64,000 nt of DNA, from contig CM069443.1 in the NCBI GenBank assembly GCA_035610835.1, positions 85,737,690 to 85,801,689 of the forward strand, written 5' to 3'. Positions 47,015 to 58,419 of this stretch are shown here, piece by piece. The first letter of the stretch is position 1. Each line of letters starts with the position of its first letter. Made by a program: the position numbers and the translations under genes. This DNA is from Ophiura sarsii. Its lineage: Eukaryota; Echinodermata; Ophiuroidea; Amphilepidida; Ophiuridae. The notes beneath the pieces are model-generated. The model saw only the letters and a list, made by a program, of their open reading frames with translations. It made no database searches and had not been told where the DNA came from.

Positions 47015-47451
47015 CTGTGGACAGGTATGTCTGCTGGCTGCCGCACCTGCCCCGTCACCCACCACCTACTGTCCGTACAGATGGGGATCCCTCACTATTA
47101 TTTGTATGCCGACACAACATTGTTTGAATTGTTAACTGAAAATTATGAAAAAAAACCTGTGCATAGGTATAAACACGGGTCTGAGGGCTAAGCCCCAGAA
47201 AATTTTGGACATTAACGAGTGTTCAAACTTTTTTGACCCCCCACCCTTCTTTTTTAGGGGTTTTCAAAAAAAATGACCCCCCCCCCCCCCGGCAGAGTTA
47301 AGTCAAAGGCGGAGTTATCCAACATTCGTAGCTCAGAGAACTTACTAGATTGAATCACTCAGTTCATTAACTTTATCAACCCTAACCCTACACCACACGG
47401 CAACAGATTCTTTTTACGACCCCAAAATTCACCAGAAATGTCCCCCCCCCC

Positions 47452-47513
47452 ACCGGATTTGAATCCCGGTCCTCCCGCACCAAAGTCCAGCTGCCAATCC
47501 ACTACACCACGGC
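47452..47513 (-). repeat. tRNA-derived repeat, tRNA-Gln-like head
   Basis: On the minus strand GCCGTGGTGTAGTGGATTGG, then CTGGACTTTGG and GGGATTCAAATCC resemble the D arm, anticodon arm (TTG) and box B of tRNA-Gln. The anticodon stem no longer pairs, so this is a decayed SINE head or pseudogene. Confidence 0.55.
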
Positions 47514-48345
47514 TCTACTACACCTCAGCTTAGATATCACCTCGTTATATAGTCTGGGTCCATTTTGGAGCCCAAAAACTTGCCAAGGGGTAATAATAAA
47601 CAGGCTGGCCGTGTTGTTGCCGTGTGGTGTAGTACTTTTAGGGTAGGGTTATAGTGATGATAATTACCAAATTTTGAAATGAAAAAAGGGAAAAAATGCT
47701 GATTAACCATGCATTAGATAACCCTACTAGTCACCACACGGCTGCACTACACCTCGGCTCAGTATATTCGCCTCGTTATATATAGGGTGACCAGGCTAAG
47801 TATAGCCTAGCGCTCTGGAAGGTATGTCAGCCCTGAGGCATAAGCTTGAGGCATGACGTAGCTAGTTTCAAGTGACTTTTTTAATAGGAAGATGGCGGCT
47901 TCCAATCATGGTAGTTTTCTCATGTAATTCGGTGGAGGATTTAGTTTTTTACAGTGATTCTACGAATTGGGTTTAAATAACTTCCGGGTACAGTCTCGAT
48001 TTAAAGGGCCAGGACAACAACAACAACATTATGACGAGGAATAAGGGTCTGCTGCTAAAACATTCATTACAAAAAAAGCGTTGCTGGAAAGTAATCGAAA
48101 ACCAAGGAGGTGAAAGTTCATAAACAAAAGGGAAGTTACCTGAAATTTCAACTAATTTGATCATATTTAACATGTTTAAAAATATTTTTTAATACAGGTC
48201 GGCTATAGGTAGGCTATTCTTATCCTGGTCACCCTATACATGTAAATAGTCTGCGTCCATTTTGGAGCCCAAAATGTGCACGAGGGGTTATAAAAACAGG
48301 CTGGCAGTGTTGTTGCCGTGTGGTGTAGTAAGGGTTAGGGTTAAT
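47505..48345. repeat. Two copies of a dispersed repeat, second copy split by an insertion
   Basis: Copy 1 (47505-47640) runs CACCTCAGCTTAG, CCTCGTTATATAGTCTG, CCATTTTGGAGCCCAAAA, then GTGTTGTTGCCGTGTGGTGT. Copy 2 has the first half at 47716-47782 and the second at 48239-48345. A 455-bp TIR element lies between them. Copy 1 therefore shows the empty site. Confidence 0.8.
47783..48238. mobile_element. TIR element inserted in a TATA site
   Basis: TAGGGTGACCAGGCTAAG at the left and the reverse complement of TAGGGTGACCAGGATAAG at the right, about 27 bp of TIR with three differences. The site lies in GTTATATA of the split repeat, consistent with TA duplication. No transposase. Confidence 0.8.
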
Positions 48346-48382
48346 ATCTGTTGTGCTATTGTTCACATTTGCCCTTTATTTA

Positions 48383-48757
48383 GGCCAAATAAAAAAACAG
48401 TTTCTCGTCCGGGCTTTTTGAAAAAAGGAAGGAGGCCCTTTTTTTTCTTCTTCAAAATGGCGGATCCAAAATGGCGGACTGATTTTCCACAAAAAAACAC
48501 TTCCGCTTTCGACCTTTTTTGCAGTTGCTGTTGTTTCTTAAATAACAGCCACCTTTTCTAACACCATTTTCAGACTTGTATTGGCTACAACTTTGTTGAA
48601 AACAAAAAGGACAAAAGACAGATGTTTACAAATTTATTTGACTTAACATTGAAAAAAAAAAAATCATTTTTTTGGTTAAAAAGGTGTTTTGGGGGTTTAA
48701 AAAAAAGAAGAAAAAAAAAATAAAAGGGACGAGAAACTTGTATTTTTTTATTTGGCC
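48383..48757. mobile_element. PIF/Harbinger-like MITE
   Basis: GGCCAAATAAAAAAACAG at the left and the inverted form at the right, with GTTTCTCGTCC and its complement GGGACGAGAAAC just inside. TTA duplications at 48380-48382 and 48758-48760. Length is 375 bp, and it contains AAATGGCGGA repeats near 48457-48478. Confidence 0.85.
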
Positions 48758-48760
48758 TTA

Positions 48761-49194
48761 TGGGACGGCACGGACATACAGGCACTTTGACCGAGTTATT
48801 TGCTTGGCAACAAGTGGTTCAAAAGCAAAACATTACATGCACGCACTCAACTACAATGCTCAGCGATACGCACTTGATACGCAGTAGGCGCACTGTCCGG
48901 TTGCCTGAATTGATTGATCCTCACAAGTTGTTTTCACCGTCATTTGATTATTTTCACCAGCATGACGTTGTAGGTCTGCCCATAACAAAATTTTAATTTA
49001 AAAAAATCTGATTCTGAAAAAATATTGATGAAAATCTCTGTCGTGGACTTTATGCTTTTTAGGCCTAGGCCTAATTCATTTCATAGCTTTCAGAGTAGAG
49101 CAGGATATAATTATTTTAGAGATGCTACATGTAACATGTACTTGTAGGCCTACACTACAGTCTACAGATTGTGTTAATGATTGCTATTTAGTTT
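48761..49194. other. Gene-free interval
   Basis: Contains two overlapping TAGGCCTA words at 49060-49073 and another at 49145. No coding motif is recognised. Confidence 0.4.
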
Positions 49195-49740
49195 AATCCC
49201 GGGGTGCTCAGTTTGGACCGTGGTCATTACAAGAGGGGTATCATGCGTATCCAAGAAATCACGTAATTAGGGTAGTTTTTCAATCTGGGGCACGTTACGT
49301 ACGTAACGTGAATAGGGTATCAAAACAAGCCAAATTAAGAAAAAAAGGGTATACTTTTTTAAATCATTGCCTTTCGTATTTACGGTCCTTATTTGCTTCA
49401 TGAGGATTATAAATAGCCATGTTGCATGGGCGAGATTTCTCAAATTGTATCCTTCGCAAGTGATCTGATAAATCAGCAGCTCGGCATATGTTTCATAATA
49501 CTTTTAGCTTTAGGGAAGGAAAAAAGGGTTAGAAATGTGTCATACGCCGGTAAGAGGATTAAATTATACAAATAACTTGCTAGGGTATCAAAATATTTTG
49601 AGTAGGCTACTTGTTTAGGGGGTGACCAGTCGACTCGGCCCATTGCCGATTGGGCCCGTTGCCGACTGGGCCCATTACCGATTGGGCCCACGATAGTGAC
49701 CACTCGGCACATTACCGACTGGGCCCATTAACCCTTTTCA
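49195..49740. repeat. Dispersed repeat related to 58420-58690
   Basis: GGGGTGCTCAGT and GGTCATTACAAG here match the reverse complement near 58645-58675. AATATTTTGAGTAGG-type sequence near 49590 matches 58490 on the same strand, so the two copies are rearranged relative to each other. AGGGTATC-like words recur several times. Confidence 0.55.
49625..49735. repeat. 16-bp minisatellite
   Basis: The unit CATTACCGATTGGGCC (and CATTGCCGATTGGGCC, CGTTGCCGACTGGGCC) repeats about five times, once interrupted by ACGATAGTGACCACTCGGCA. Confidence 0.85.
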
Positions 49741-50189
49741 GTCCACTTGTGTCACATAGTAAAAAGCTTTGAAGTTTCAGTTGTTGTTTTATTATTATAC
49801 TGATGCATTACCATATAACAGATCTGATATTTTTTAAGGAAACTTGGAAGTCTTTTTTTTCACGTCATTGACGAAACGGTGTCGAATTCGGCACCCTATA
49901 ACTTTGTGACTGAGATCGAATAAATTTGATTGTTATTTTGCAACCGTAAGGTTATTTGTAAGGATATTTTCAGCATAGATGGTCAAGATCATATAGTTGA
50001 TAAATATTGAAAAATATTTTTTTTAAATTTACAGAATATCAAAATAAATGGCTTCAAAAAACTGTCACGGTTTTATTGAACCACCCTGTATAATAAATAA
50101 TACTAGTTGGAATTACAATTGAACGAACACATTGAAGCAGCGTAGCGTATTGTGTACGTTGCGTCATTGCGTGAAGTGCGCACAATTCA
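49741..50189. other. Gene-free interval
   Basis: ACGGTGTCGAATTCGGCACC (49878-49897) is a short inverted word; otherwise AT-rich with no recognised feature. Confidence 0.4.
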
Positions 50190-51690
50190 AAATGTTGATG
50201 AAATATTTTGTTCACAGTTAGATGGGTTAACACTCGAAATCATAAATTGAGTAGGATGACGGACACTTTTCCGTAATTTTGATCGAAATGCAGATATTTC
50301 AAAATTTAAACATGAACATTGTTCGAAATGATGCATTTGGACCCGGACTCACCGATGACTTCACTGGTAACCAATTGCAACAACAAATTTTGAAATCAAT
50401 CCAATCCAAAATGTTGATCAATTTTGTTCACCACTTAGAGAAATCCTAAATCGATTAATGATGGACACTTTTTCATTTTTTTGATTAAAATGCACATTTT
50501 TCAAAATTTGAACATAAAACATTGTTTGAAATGAATCATTTGGACTCACCGATGACTTTGATATCACTTGTAACCAATTGAAACAAAAAATTGAGATAAA
50601 TCCACAATATTTTGATGGGTTAACACTAGAATCATAATTCGAGTGAGATCACGGACACTTTTCGGTAATTTTGATCAAAATGCACATTTCAAAATTTTAA
50701 CAAGAATATTTGTTTGAAATGATTCATTTGGACTCACCGATGACTTGATATCACTTATAACCAAATTTGCAACAAAAAATTGAGCTAAATCCACAATTCT
50801 GATGGGTTAACACTAGAATTATACCATAAATCGAGTGTGAGATCACGGACACTTTTCGGTAATTTTGATCAAAATGCACATTTCAACATTTTAACAAGAA
50901 TATTTGTTTGAAATGATTCATTTGGACTCACCGCTGACTTTGATATCACTCATAACCAATTGCAACAAGAAATGTTGAGATAAATCTACAATTTTGATGG
51001 GTTAATTAACACTAGAATTATAAATCGAGTGAGATCACAGACACTTTTTGGTAATTTTGATCAAAATGCACATTTCAAAATGTTAACAAGAATATTTGTT
51101 TGAAATGATTCATTTGGACTCACCGCTGACTTAAATATCACTTATAACCAATTGCAACATGAAATTTTGAGATAAATCCACAATGTTGATGGGTTAACAC
51201 TAGAATCCTAAATCGAGTGAGATCACAGACACTTTTCGGTAATTTTGATCAAAATGCACATTTCAAAATTTTAACAAGAATATTTGTTTGAATGATTCAT
51301 TTGGACTCACCGATGATGACTTTGATATCACTTATAACCAATTGCAACAAAAAAAATTGAGATCAATCCAAAATATTGATAAATTTTGTTTTATGATGGA
51401 CACTTTTTCATATATTTGATGAAAATTGAAAATGTACATTTTTCAAAATTTGAGCATGTACATTGTTTGGAATGAATCATTTGGACTTGCCGATGACTTT
51501 GATATCAATTTGTAATCAACCAATTGCAAAAACAAACAAAATTGAGATCAATCCAAAATATTGATAAATTTTGTTATGATGGACACTTTTCATATTTTTG
51601 ATTAAAATGCACATTTTTCAAAACTTGAGCATGAACATTGTTTGAAATGAATCATTTGGACTCGCCGATGACTTTGATATTTCAGAAACC
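50190..51690. repeat. 190-bp satellite, about eight copies
   Basis: GATGGGTTAACACTAGAAT-type starts at 50221, 50614, 50801, 50996 and 51188 give spacings of 187-195 bp. Shared words include GATCAAAATGCACATTTC, TTCATTTGGACTCACCGATG and TTGATATCACTTATAACCAA. The inner four copies are most alike, while copies at both edges (50221-50610, 51380-51690) are diverged. No coding. Confidence 0.92.
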
Positions 51691-52000
51691 TTTCCCAATT
51701 TTCAAGGTCTACATGTACCTCAACAATTACTGAACCAATGCTACATGTAGGCATGTTTGTAATTCCTTATTTCAATGCATTTTTCATGTTGATTCCAATT
51801 ATGGTAATGAAATTCAATAATTTTGACATTTTTGAAACATTTTGTCAAAATTTGGAATGATGTCTGCAGCCGCCTGCCGCATGGATTGCGTTAAGGAAGG
51901 GCGTTGGTTAAGCAAGGGCATTGTTTGAAATATCAAAGCAAGCGGATATTAAATAAACACAAAGTCATGTGGATAATGACAGGTCTTTGCGTACGGTAAC
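51691..52000. other. Gene-free interval
   Basis: Nothing recognised. It may hold further 5' sequence of the truncated LINE to the right. Confidence 0.4.
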
Positions 52001-52330
52001 TCTAACCTCCTATCACTATCACTATCAGTCCCCAAAGCTCGTACCCAGAGATATGCCAGAAGTCCCATCCCGTACATGGTCAGGTTGTGGAATGCAGAAG
52101 CTTCGAAAGTTTAAGGGTATGGTATATTGAGTGATTCTGTATGATCGTTGGCTGTTGCCTTTAATTGCTTGCCTTTTTATTTGTAATATTTTTTAATATA
52201 TTTATTTGTATACCGTATTTATATATAATTGGTGTCATTTGTATGTATTTAATTGTTTTTATGGTAAGATTGTATGCAATTCAGCCTTTGGCTGGGGTGT
52301 ACATTTGTTTATTAATAAACCTTGAATTAA
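52001..52330 (+). mobile_element. 3' end of a non-LTR retrotransposon (LINE), 5'-truncated
   Basis: A plus frame (52001-52114) reads VPKARTQRYARSPIPYMVRL and then WNAEASKV before a stop. This matches the very C-terminal end typical of many LINE ORF2 proteins, where R-x-x-R-Y/F-x-x-S-x-I/F-P-x-x-x-x-LWN follows the reverse transcriptase. About 210 bp of untranslated tail follows, including CAGCCTTTGGCTGGGGTGTA and an AATAAA signal at about 52314. The reverse transcriptase core is missing, as usual for 5'-truncated LINE insertions. Clade cannot be assigned from this fragment. Confidence 0.75.
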
Positions 52331-52406
52331 TTATTATTTAATTATTTTTCTTATTTCAATTAATTTTCTTCAGAATTCAAGATGAACATTAAAAATTGCC
52401 ATATTA

Positions 52407-52465
52407 GGCAACAAAAAAAGAAGAAGTTGATGACTTGCCCTTTCAGGGCCAGAGTCTGGGTGGCC
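52407..52465. mobile_element. Tiny deletion derivative of a Harbinger-like MITE
   Basis: TTA at 52404-52406 and 52466-52468. The interior carries GTTGATGACTTGCCCTTTCA and CCAGAGTCTGGGT, words that occur next to the right end of the element at 60794-61145 on the other strand. Only about 59 bp remain. Confidence 0.65.
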
Positions 52466-52468
52466 TTA

Positions 52469-53152
52469 TTGTTGTTTCGACTCACAAAAACACGACAAAA
52501 CTTGATTAAAACAATGTTTAAATATAAAAATTATTTAAATAAATATTAAATTGTTAAATTAAATTAATAAAACACCAATATAAAATATTGTTGACCATTG
52601 GAACACTTGCACAAGCAACTCCTATGACCAGATAGGTGTGAAGTAGGTGCTATTGTATCCATGCAGTCATGGTGAAATATACTGATACTGTCAAGTACCT
52701 ATTCAATAAGAGCATACAGTTAGGTACACTACTTAGAAATCAATAGCATAACAATAGAGTCTTCCCCCAATTCCCACACACACACAGATAAGTTTCTGTG
52801 TTTTTGTAAGTTTTTTTAAACTCCAGATATCTCTAAAAAAATTCCAATACAGGGAGAGTAAAAAAAAACTGCACTAAAGTGGAAAGAATCCATTTTGTTT
52901 TCAAAACCATTTTTTAATTTTGAAACTTTTTAAATGTGCGCAAGAATGACATACTTGCTCCTAACTTTGTGTGAAAAATGGAGTTGATCACATGTTCTGT
53001 TTGTCTTTGGTGACCGTGACCCTTGCCGAACACTACAATTTACGTGTTTGACCACTAACCAGGGGTTGCATTCTGACGCGTCTGTGCATCCTGGACCTCT
53101 CAATTTCTTGTAGTGACGCGTCATACAGGTTTTAAATTGGAAAGACTTGCGG
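52469..53152. other. Gene-free interval
   Basis: AT-rich to about 52930, then ordinary composition. Minus-strand frames overlapping 52930-53295 have no recognisable motif. Confidence 0.4.
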
Positions 53153-53228
53153 ACAAGTTTTTTAAATGTCACCTGGCCACTTTGTGTACCGTAAAACAGG
53201 GTGAATAGGGACATGGGGCCCACATGAC
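53153..53228. repeat. Dispersed repeat, inverted copy near 54930-55050
   Basis: TTAAATGTCACCTGGCCA, TACCGTAAAAC and GTGAATAGGGACATGGGGCC are found in reverse complement at about 54928-54995, and partly again at about 55020-55050. Confidence 0.75.
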
Positions 53229-53428
53229 CAGCCAAGACCGATAAGAGCTGAGTTACACCTGTGATGTAGTAAAGCGTGATCTGTGTATAGTTCATCCCAC
53301 ACTAAAAAAGAAACTCTGTCAATTATGATTGGTTTGATTTGAATATTTGATATATCTTTTTCCCTGGACAAACAATAATTAATTACTTGAGCATCATATG
53401 TTTCTGAACGTACTCCATTGAATAAAAC

Positions 53429-53911
53429 ATATCGTCAGCCTGCTTTGATAATTGCCTGCTTTGATAATTGCCTAACTCATTTTTTCTACTTTTTTTAGAA
53501 AACAACAAAACTATGAAAAGTGAGTTAGGCAATTATCAAAGCAGGCTGATGATATGTTGAATAGCACCATGAACGATGCAGGTGAATTCCAGCAGGAGCA
53601 GTAACTGTTAGATAGAATTAGGTTTAAAATATACCTGTAAGTGAAATGTGACTTGTTATAGGCCAGTACAGGTTAATATGATATGACTCATTTTAAACAT
53701 TTTACATCAATATTACAAACTGCCTAACTCACACAAGGCTGACTTAGGCAGAATTGAAATTGTGCATTTATCAACACTTTTGATTGGTCAATGACTTAGG
53801 TATTATTACAGCATGTGCATAAGCCATAATATAATGAAGTCATGATTCATGCAAAAAGCTCAATTTCGCTAAAAAGTGAGTTAGGCAATTATCGAAACAG
53901 GCTGACGATAT
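53429..53911. mobile_element. Inverted-repeat element with three copies of one 35-bp arm
   Basis: ATATCGTCAGCCTGCTTTGA starts arm 1 (53429-53479), in which CCTGCTTTGATAATTG is duplicated. The complement occurs at 53521-53555 and again at 53877-53911. Arms 1 and 2 make a stem with a loop of about 40 bases. Arms 1 and 3 could be element termini. No target duplication was recognised. Confidence 0.75.
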
Positions 53912-54331
53912 TTGAATCACTATTTATTTAACCTTAATCGAACAGATCTTTTTGCTTCCTTTTTTTTCGTCTAACTTTTCTAACTTTCATTTTATTCATC
54001 CAACATGCTTTAATTAACAAACAAAACACACAAACAAAAACCAAACATTTTGCATGTTATTTTTCATAAATATTTCATTCATTTTAGATTTTGATCTCAT
54101 TTTCCTTCTTAATACTTTGTTTAACCCACAATCTGACCAGGTATATTTCTCCTAACATTCAAAGACTCAAATAAATTCTTGCTTTCAGATTTTGTAGGTT
54201 CCATGCTTGCATTGTATCACATTTTGATTCAAAATAATAAATCTCTACCTCACACAAGCAGAGACAATATTTTGTTCAGAACCTATTTTCAGGTTTATAA
54301 TTTTCATTAAATGTACAGAGCATTCAATTAA
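53912..54331. other. Gene-free AT-rich interval
   Basis: Nothing recognised apart from A/C-rich simple sequence near 54018-54050. Confidence 0.4.
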
Positions 54332-54683
54332 AGGTAGTTGTTCCGATTGCTGGCCCAATTTTCAACTTGATGTTTTCTATTTTACATGAAAGGTCATCCT
54401 TAAAATTGTCGCATTCCAAAGTTTGAGAGTAACTCCAATGGTTCTATTTTGAGAAGCACAAGGTCAGAAAACATTTGCCCATTGAGTCGTACACAAACTG
54501 CTTGGTGATTAACCACCTTTGGCAGTAATTCACCACATTTTAGCCTATAATTTCTAAATGGAACATTTCTGGCCCCTAAGAATTTACATACATAATGAGA
54601 AAAATATGGGGATTCTTCTGATATCAAAATATCTTGATGTGAAAAAATAATCAAAGCCCCAAAAAAGTGATCGGAACATTGTG
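54332..54683. mobile_element. Kolobok-like MITE, family 2, truncated copy
   Basis: TTAA at 54328-54331 is followed by AGGTAGTTGTTCCGATTG, and similarity to 36389-36742 continues (TTTCAACTTGATGTTTTCTA, ATGAAAGGTCATCCTTAAAA). The right part reaches GTGATCGGAACA and then loses the terminal sequence and TTAA. Confidence 0.75.
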
Positions 54684-54927
54684 AATAGGATAACAATAAT
54701 TGAATTGATTGTATGTACTATAAATAATCCTATTATTAAAATAAGATGGTGAATGAACTTTTGAAGTGTCTCGTTGTTTATAATGTTATTGGATAATGGA
54801 TATAGAAATGAAACAAAACAAATTAAAAAATGATAACCCATTTTACTAAACTGTTTTGTTTTGGTTTCATTTTTTGATTAGTTTATGTTTGTCATAAATC
54901 AACACAGGATCTTGAACTTGATCTTGG

Positions 54928-55055
54928 AAGGCCCCATGTCCCTATTCATCCCGTTTTACGGTACACAAACTGGCCGGGTGACATTTAAAAAACTGTTCCC
55001 ATTTTTGTCCCTATTCACCCCCATGTCCCTATTCACCCCGTTTTACGGTATGGTA
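54928..55055. repeat. Partly duplicated dispersed repeat
   Basis: CATGTCCCTATTCA-CCCGTTTTACGGTA occurs twice (54937 and 55021). The whole is inverted relative to 53153-53228. Confidence 0.75.
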
Positions 55056-55110
55056 GATTTTAGAAGGTGTGTGAAGGTCCTATGCATACATCAATTACAT
55101 GGTGGAAATT

Positions 55111-55339
55111 CAGGGTCAGAATTTCGAGGAGAACCCGAGAATCCATTCTCGCAAAGATTCCTGCTGGTAAAGTTGTGAGAATGTTGATTCTCGTATAGAT
55201 ATTCTGTCTACAAATAATTTGAATGGTGGAGAATCCATAGATTCTAGCAAAATCCTCTGCAGGAACCTATGGATTCTCGCAAAATCCTCTGCAGGAATCT
55301 AAATGGATTCTCGCAACTTTTGACGAAATTCGGACCCTG
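55111..55339. mobile_element. Small CAGGGTC-ended TIR element with internal repeats
   Basis: CAGGGTCAGAATTTCG and the near-complement CGAAATTCGGACCCTG define 229 bp. Inside, GGATTCTCGCAAAATCCTCT and GCAGGAA words repeat two to four times. The flanks do not show a clear duplication, so superfamily is uncertain. Confidence 0.65.
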
Positions 55340-56049
55340 ATAAGTTGCTGATTGCTATTGCAATAAAGCCACTTTATTCTCATAGCCCTCCCCTCCTCAC
55401 TTTCTGGGATATGGTCAAAACATTTTTTTTAAAATAATTTTTCATATATTATTGAGTTTCTAATTACTGAAATGTCAATAGTTGATCGGCCTAATTAATT
55501 GTATTAATCAACTAAACAGTCACTTGCAAGTGTTTTCATAGAACTCTAGGTCTCTAACCCTCATACCCTTAACATAAAAAAGTGTCTCACCGTTTTCCGT
55601 ATGCTGCTGAAAGATGCTGGGGGGTGCATTTTCACCTAACATTTTCGAAAAAGGTTGCCCCAAAAAATTGTGCATGTACATTTTTTACGCACGGACACAA
55701 AATTTCGCAGTCCAAAAAGCACTGTAGTCAATGTTTTATGAGTAGTTTTACTATCATTGAAATTTGAAACTAAGAAAAACGCAATTTTTACCCTAAAAAG
55801 AAAAACGCAATTTTTACCCTAAACAAAAAAAAAAGAAGGATTTTCAAGGGGGGTGCGTCCGCACCCAACGCACCCCCCCCCCCCCCCCAATCTGACGGCC
55901 CTGCAAATTTTGCATGAAGACAGCCATTTTTATGTGTCAATTTACAGTGGCGTACCCAGCTTTTTGAAACGGGGGGGGCACACAACCATAGAATTTTTGT
56001 ACTGACGAAAGGCATGATGTACCGACAATTTTTTATACAGACTCAATGT
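55340..56049. other. Interval with hAT-like element fragments
   Basis: 55630-55710 (AAAGGTTGCCCCAAAAAATT, then CGGACACAAAATTTCGCA) matches interior parts of the elements at 22260 and 31449. At 55947 CAGTGGCGTACCCAGC is a hAT-type left end without a recognised partner. A 17-base C run lies near 55873. No gene. Confidence 0.5.
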
Positions 56050-57012
56050 CCAATGTCCAGTAACTCGAAAAACAAAGTTTTTCGCCGAAAAACTTGGTTT
56101 ATCAATTGAAAATCCAAGTTTTTCAAGTGAAAGACCAAGTTTTTCTCGAAAAAAAAACCCAATATTTTTTTTTTTAAGGATTTTTTTTTAAGATTTTTTT
56201 TTAAAGATTTTTTTAAAGATTTTTGTTCACAGTATAGAGCAATACAGCCGATATTAAATAAAATGATGCACAAAATAGCATCAATTGGACCTTATCGCAA
56301 ATTGTTTTAAATCGCCAAAAAAGGTGCATCAAATTGCGCCAATCACAGTCTCATTTTTCAAAAAGCGCTACCATATCAGGGGGGCACATCCCCCCTCAGA
56401 CTCCCCCCTGGCGCCGCTTCGCGCGGCGGCGCGATGGTTGCTTTGCAACCATTGGGTTAGCGGTAAACAGCAACTCCCTTGCAGGGGAAAAACATTTTTT
56501 CCAGCCCTGGCCTGCAATTGAAAAACCAAGTTTTTCGAATTATTGGACATTAGTCGTCGAAAAACTTGGGTTTTTCAATTGATAAACCAAGTTTTTCAAA
56601 TTATTTTACATTCCACGTTGAAAAACCAAGTTTTTCGAATTATTGGACATTAGGCGTAGAAAAACTTGGATTTTCAATTGATAAACCACGTTTTTCGAAT
56701 TATTGGACATTAGGCGTCGAAAAACTTGGATTTTCAATTGATAAACCAAGTTTTTTCGAATTATTGGACATTAGACGTCGAAAAACTTGGTTTTTCAATT
56801 GATAAACCAAGTGTTTCGAATTATTGGACATTAGGCGTCGAAAAATTTGGATTTTCAATTGATAAACCAAGTTTTTCGAATTATTGGACATTAGGCGTCG
56901 AAAAACTTGGTTTTTCAATTGATAATCCAAGGTTTTAAAGAAAAACTTGGATTTTCACTTGAAAAACTTGGATTTTCAATCGATAAACCAAGTTCGAGTT
57001 ACTGGACATTGG
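56050..57012. mobile_element. Foldback-type element filled with 60-bp hairpin repeats
   Basis: CAATGTCCAGTAACTCGAA (56051-56069) and its complement TTCGAGTTACTGGACATTG (56993-57011) bound 960 bp. The interior repeats words derived from the termini. Between them at 56350-56520 is an unrelated GC-rich segment. Confidence 0.75.
56581..56940. repeat. 60-bp tandem repeat, five to six copies, each a hairpin
   Basis: Unit starts ATAAACCAAGTTTTTCGAAT and ends TTTTCAATTG (56681, 56741, 56801, 56861 and diverged copies left of these). Inside each, CCAAGTTTTTCGA pairs with TCGAAAAACTTGG. The period is a multiple of three, so all frames stay open and read as 20-residue repeats (for example VEKLGFSIDKPSFSNYWTLG) on both strands. 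Confidence 0.9.
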
Positions 57013-57055
57013 GCCTGCCATAGACTCCCCAAAAATCGTAAAACTTGCAATTCTT

Positions 57056-57160
57056 TTGCCATCAGCAGCTGAAATCTTGATAAGTGGGGGGTGGGGGGGG
57101 GGGGGGGGCGGTAGCGATGTTGTCCGCATACCGGTCGAAAAAAATTTGCATGGTCAAAAT
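57056..57160. repeat. Fragment of the hAT-like element seen at 22538-22883
   Basis: CCATCAGCAGCTGAAATCTT, a long G run and GGTAGCGATGTTGTCC match the minus strand at 22730-22812. A shared artefactual frame (starting MPSA) is found in both. Confidence 0.7.
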
Positions 57161-57961
57161 CGCGATGTTTATACCTTTTTGGAATCCTTGTGCTCAGCCG
57201 AACAATTTGGTATGCCTTTTAGTGTAATTGAAGGCATTTTAATTTTTGTGCCCCTGTATGGCTGCCATTTTGGATTTTGGGCTTACGGTATATTTGTCGT
57301 GCTGATCGTACACGATTCTGGTCGTTGCGCCATAACCGAATAACCCACTACAGCAAATTTGGTATCAAAATGTTCAGAATTATAATGCCCATCTCTTGAA
57401 AGCATTTTGAAGAGCTTAAGTAGTATAGTTTTCATACAGGACTACTAAATATTTGTAAAAAAAGATGTTACAAAAATTGCATGCTGGGTAACGGTTACCA
57501 TGGCAACCGCCACGATCGTCCGGTATCGTTGAAATTTTCACAGAAGTGTCCGGCCATTCATAAGCTTTCAGAATATATATAATATATAGTTTTACTATCC
57601 CTATTACAGAGTCTCATATTCAAATTATATGTTGATATTTACATGCATGTGCAAATTCACAATTTCTTCAAAAATTAATTTGTCAGGGAAAGAGTTAAAG
57701 CATTTTAAAACAAGTTCTGTAGTAGTGACCAACCCCTTTGAACCACAACCTATTTAATAGAGGCCTCCTCCTCAAGGTTCTCCCAGGTTTCTTAAAATCA
57801 CTAATTTCCCGGCGAATTAAGTTGTACTAAAAGTTTTTTAAAAGGCCTCACAGACTCCTATTTTTTTAGAAAGTCCCTACGCTAAACATGTTCTAATATT
57901 TGTATTTGCCTAATCTTATCCACACACCAGCAGTAGCACACTGCCCACTTGAGCTTCTAAT
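57161..57961. other. Gene-free interval
   Basis: No element end or coding motif is recognised. Confidence 0.4.
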
Positions 57962-58140
57962 CGCTACACGACTGTCTGTCGTCATGTATCACTCGATTTA
58001 GCGTTCAGGTTGAAGACCGTCGTGTAAATAGTCTGTGCAATTTCGCTACACGACAGTCTTTTATACTAAATTTGCATCTGCGCATGCGTTAACGACTGTC
58101 GTGTATATAGTCTGCGCAATTAAGCTACACAACAGTCTTG
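57962..58140. repeat. Two and a half tandem hairpins
   Basis: ACCGTCGTGTAA...CTACACGACAGTC (58016-58057) and GACTGTCGTGTA...CTACACAACAGTC (58094-58137) are successive stem-loops with similar loops (TAGTCTGTGCAATTTCG, TAGTCTGCGCAATTAAG). A half copy precedes them at 57962. Confidence 0.8.
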
Positions 58141-58419
58141 TATATATATGTTTCGGCCATTAAAATTGCACTATTTCATGCTAGAAAATTGGTTTGGTTT
58201 ATAAATAAAACCGATGTTATTCAGTTCATATGGATTTTAGCGAATGGATTGTTTCTAGATATTCAATCGATTGCAAAATTCACTGTGTTAAAAAAATGCA
58301 AAGCTGCCAAATTCTGACCATCGGCCTAATTTTAGACTTAATTTTCAAAAATTCTCGAACTTCGGAGGGGGAGCATCACCCCTCATCCCTCAGAGCAGAC
58401 CCTCAGGACGCGCATGATA

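Noticed and set aside
56566..56938. Open frames of 70-78 codons on both strands encoding 20-residue repeats.
   Set aside because: The 60-bp tandem repeat is a multiple of three with no internal stop, which keeps frames open on both strands.
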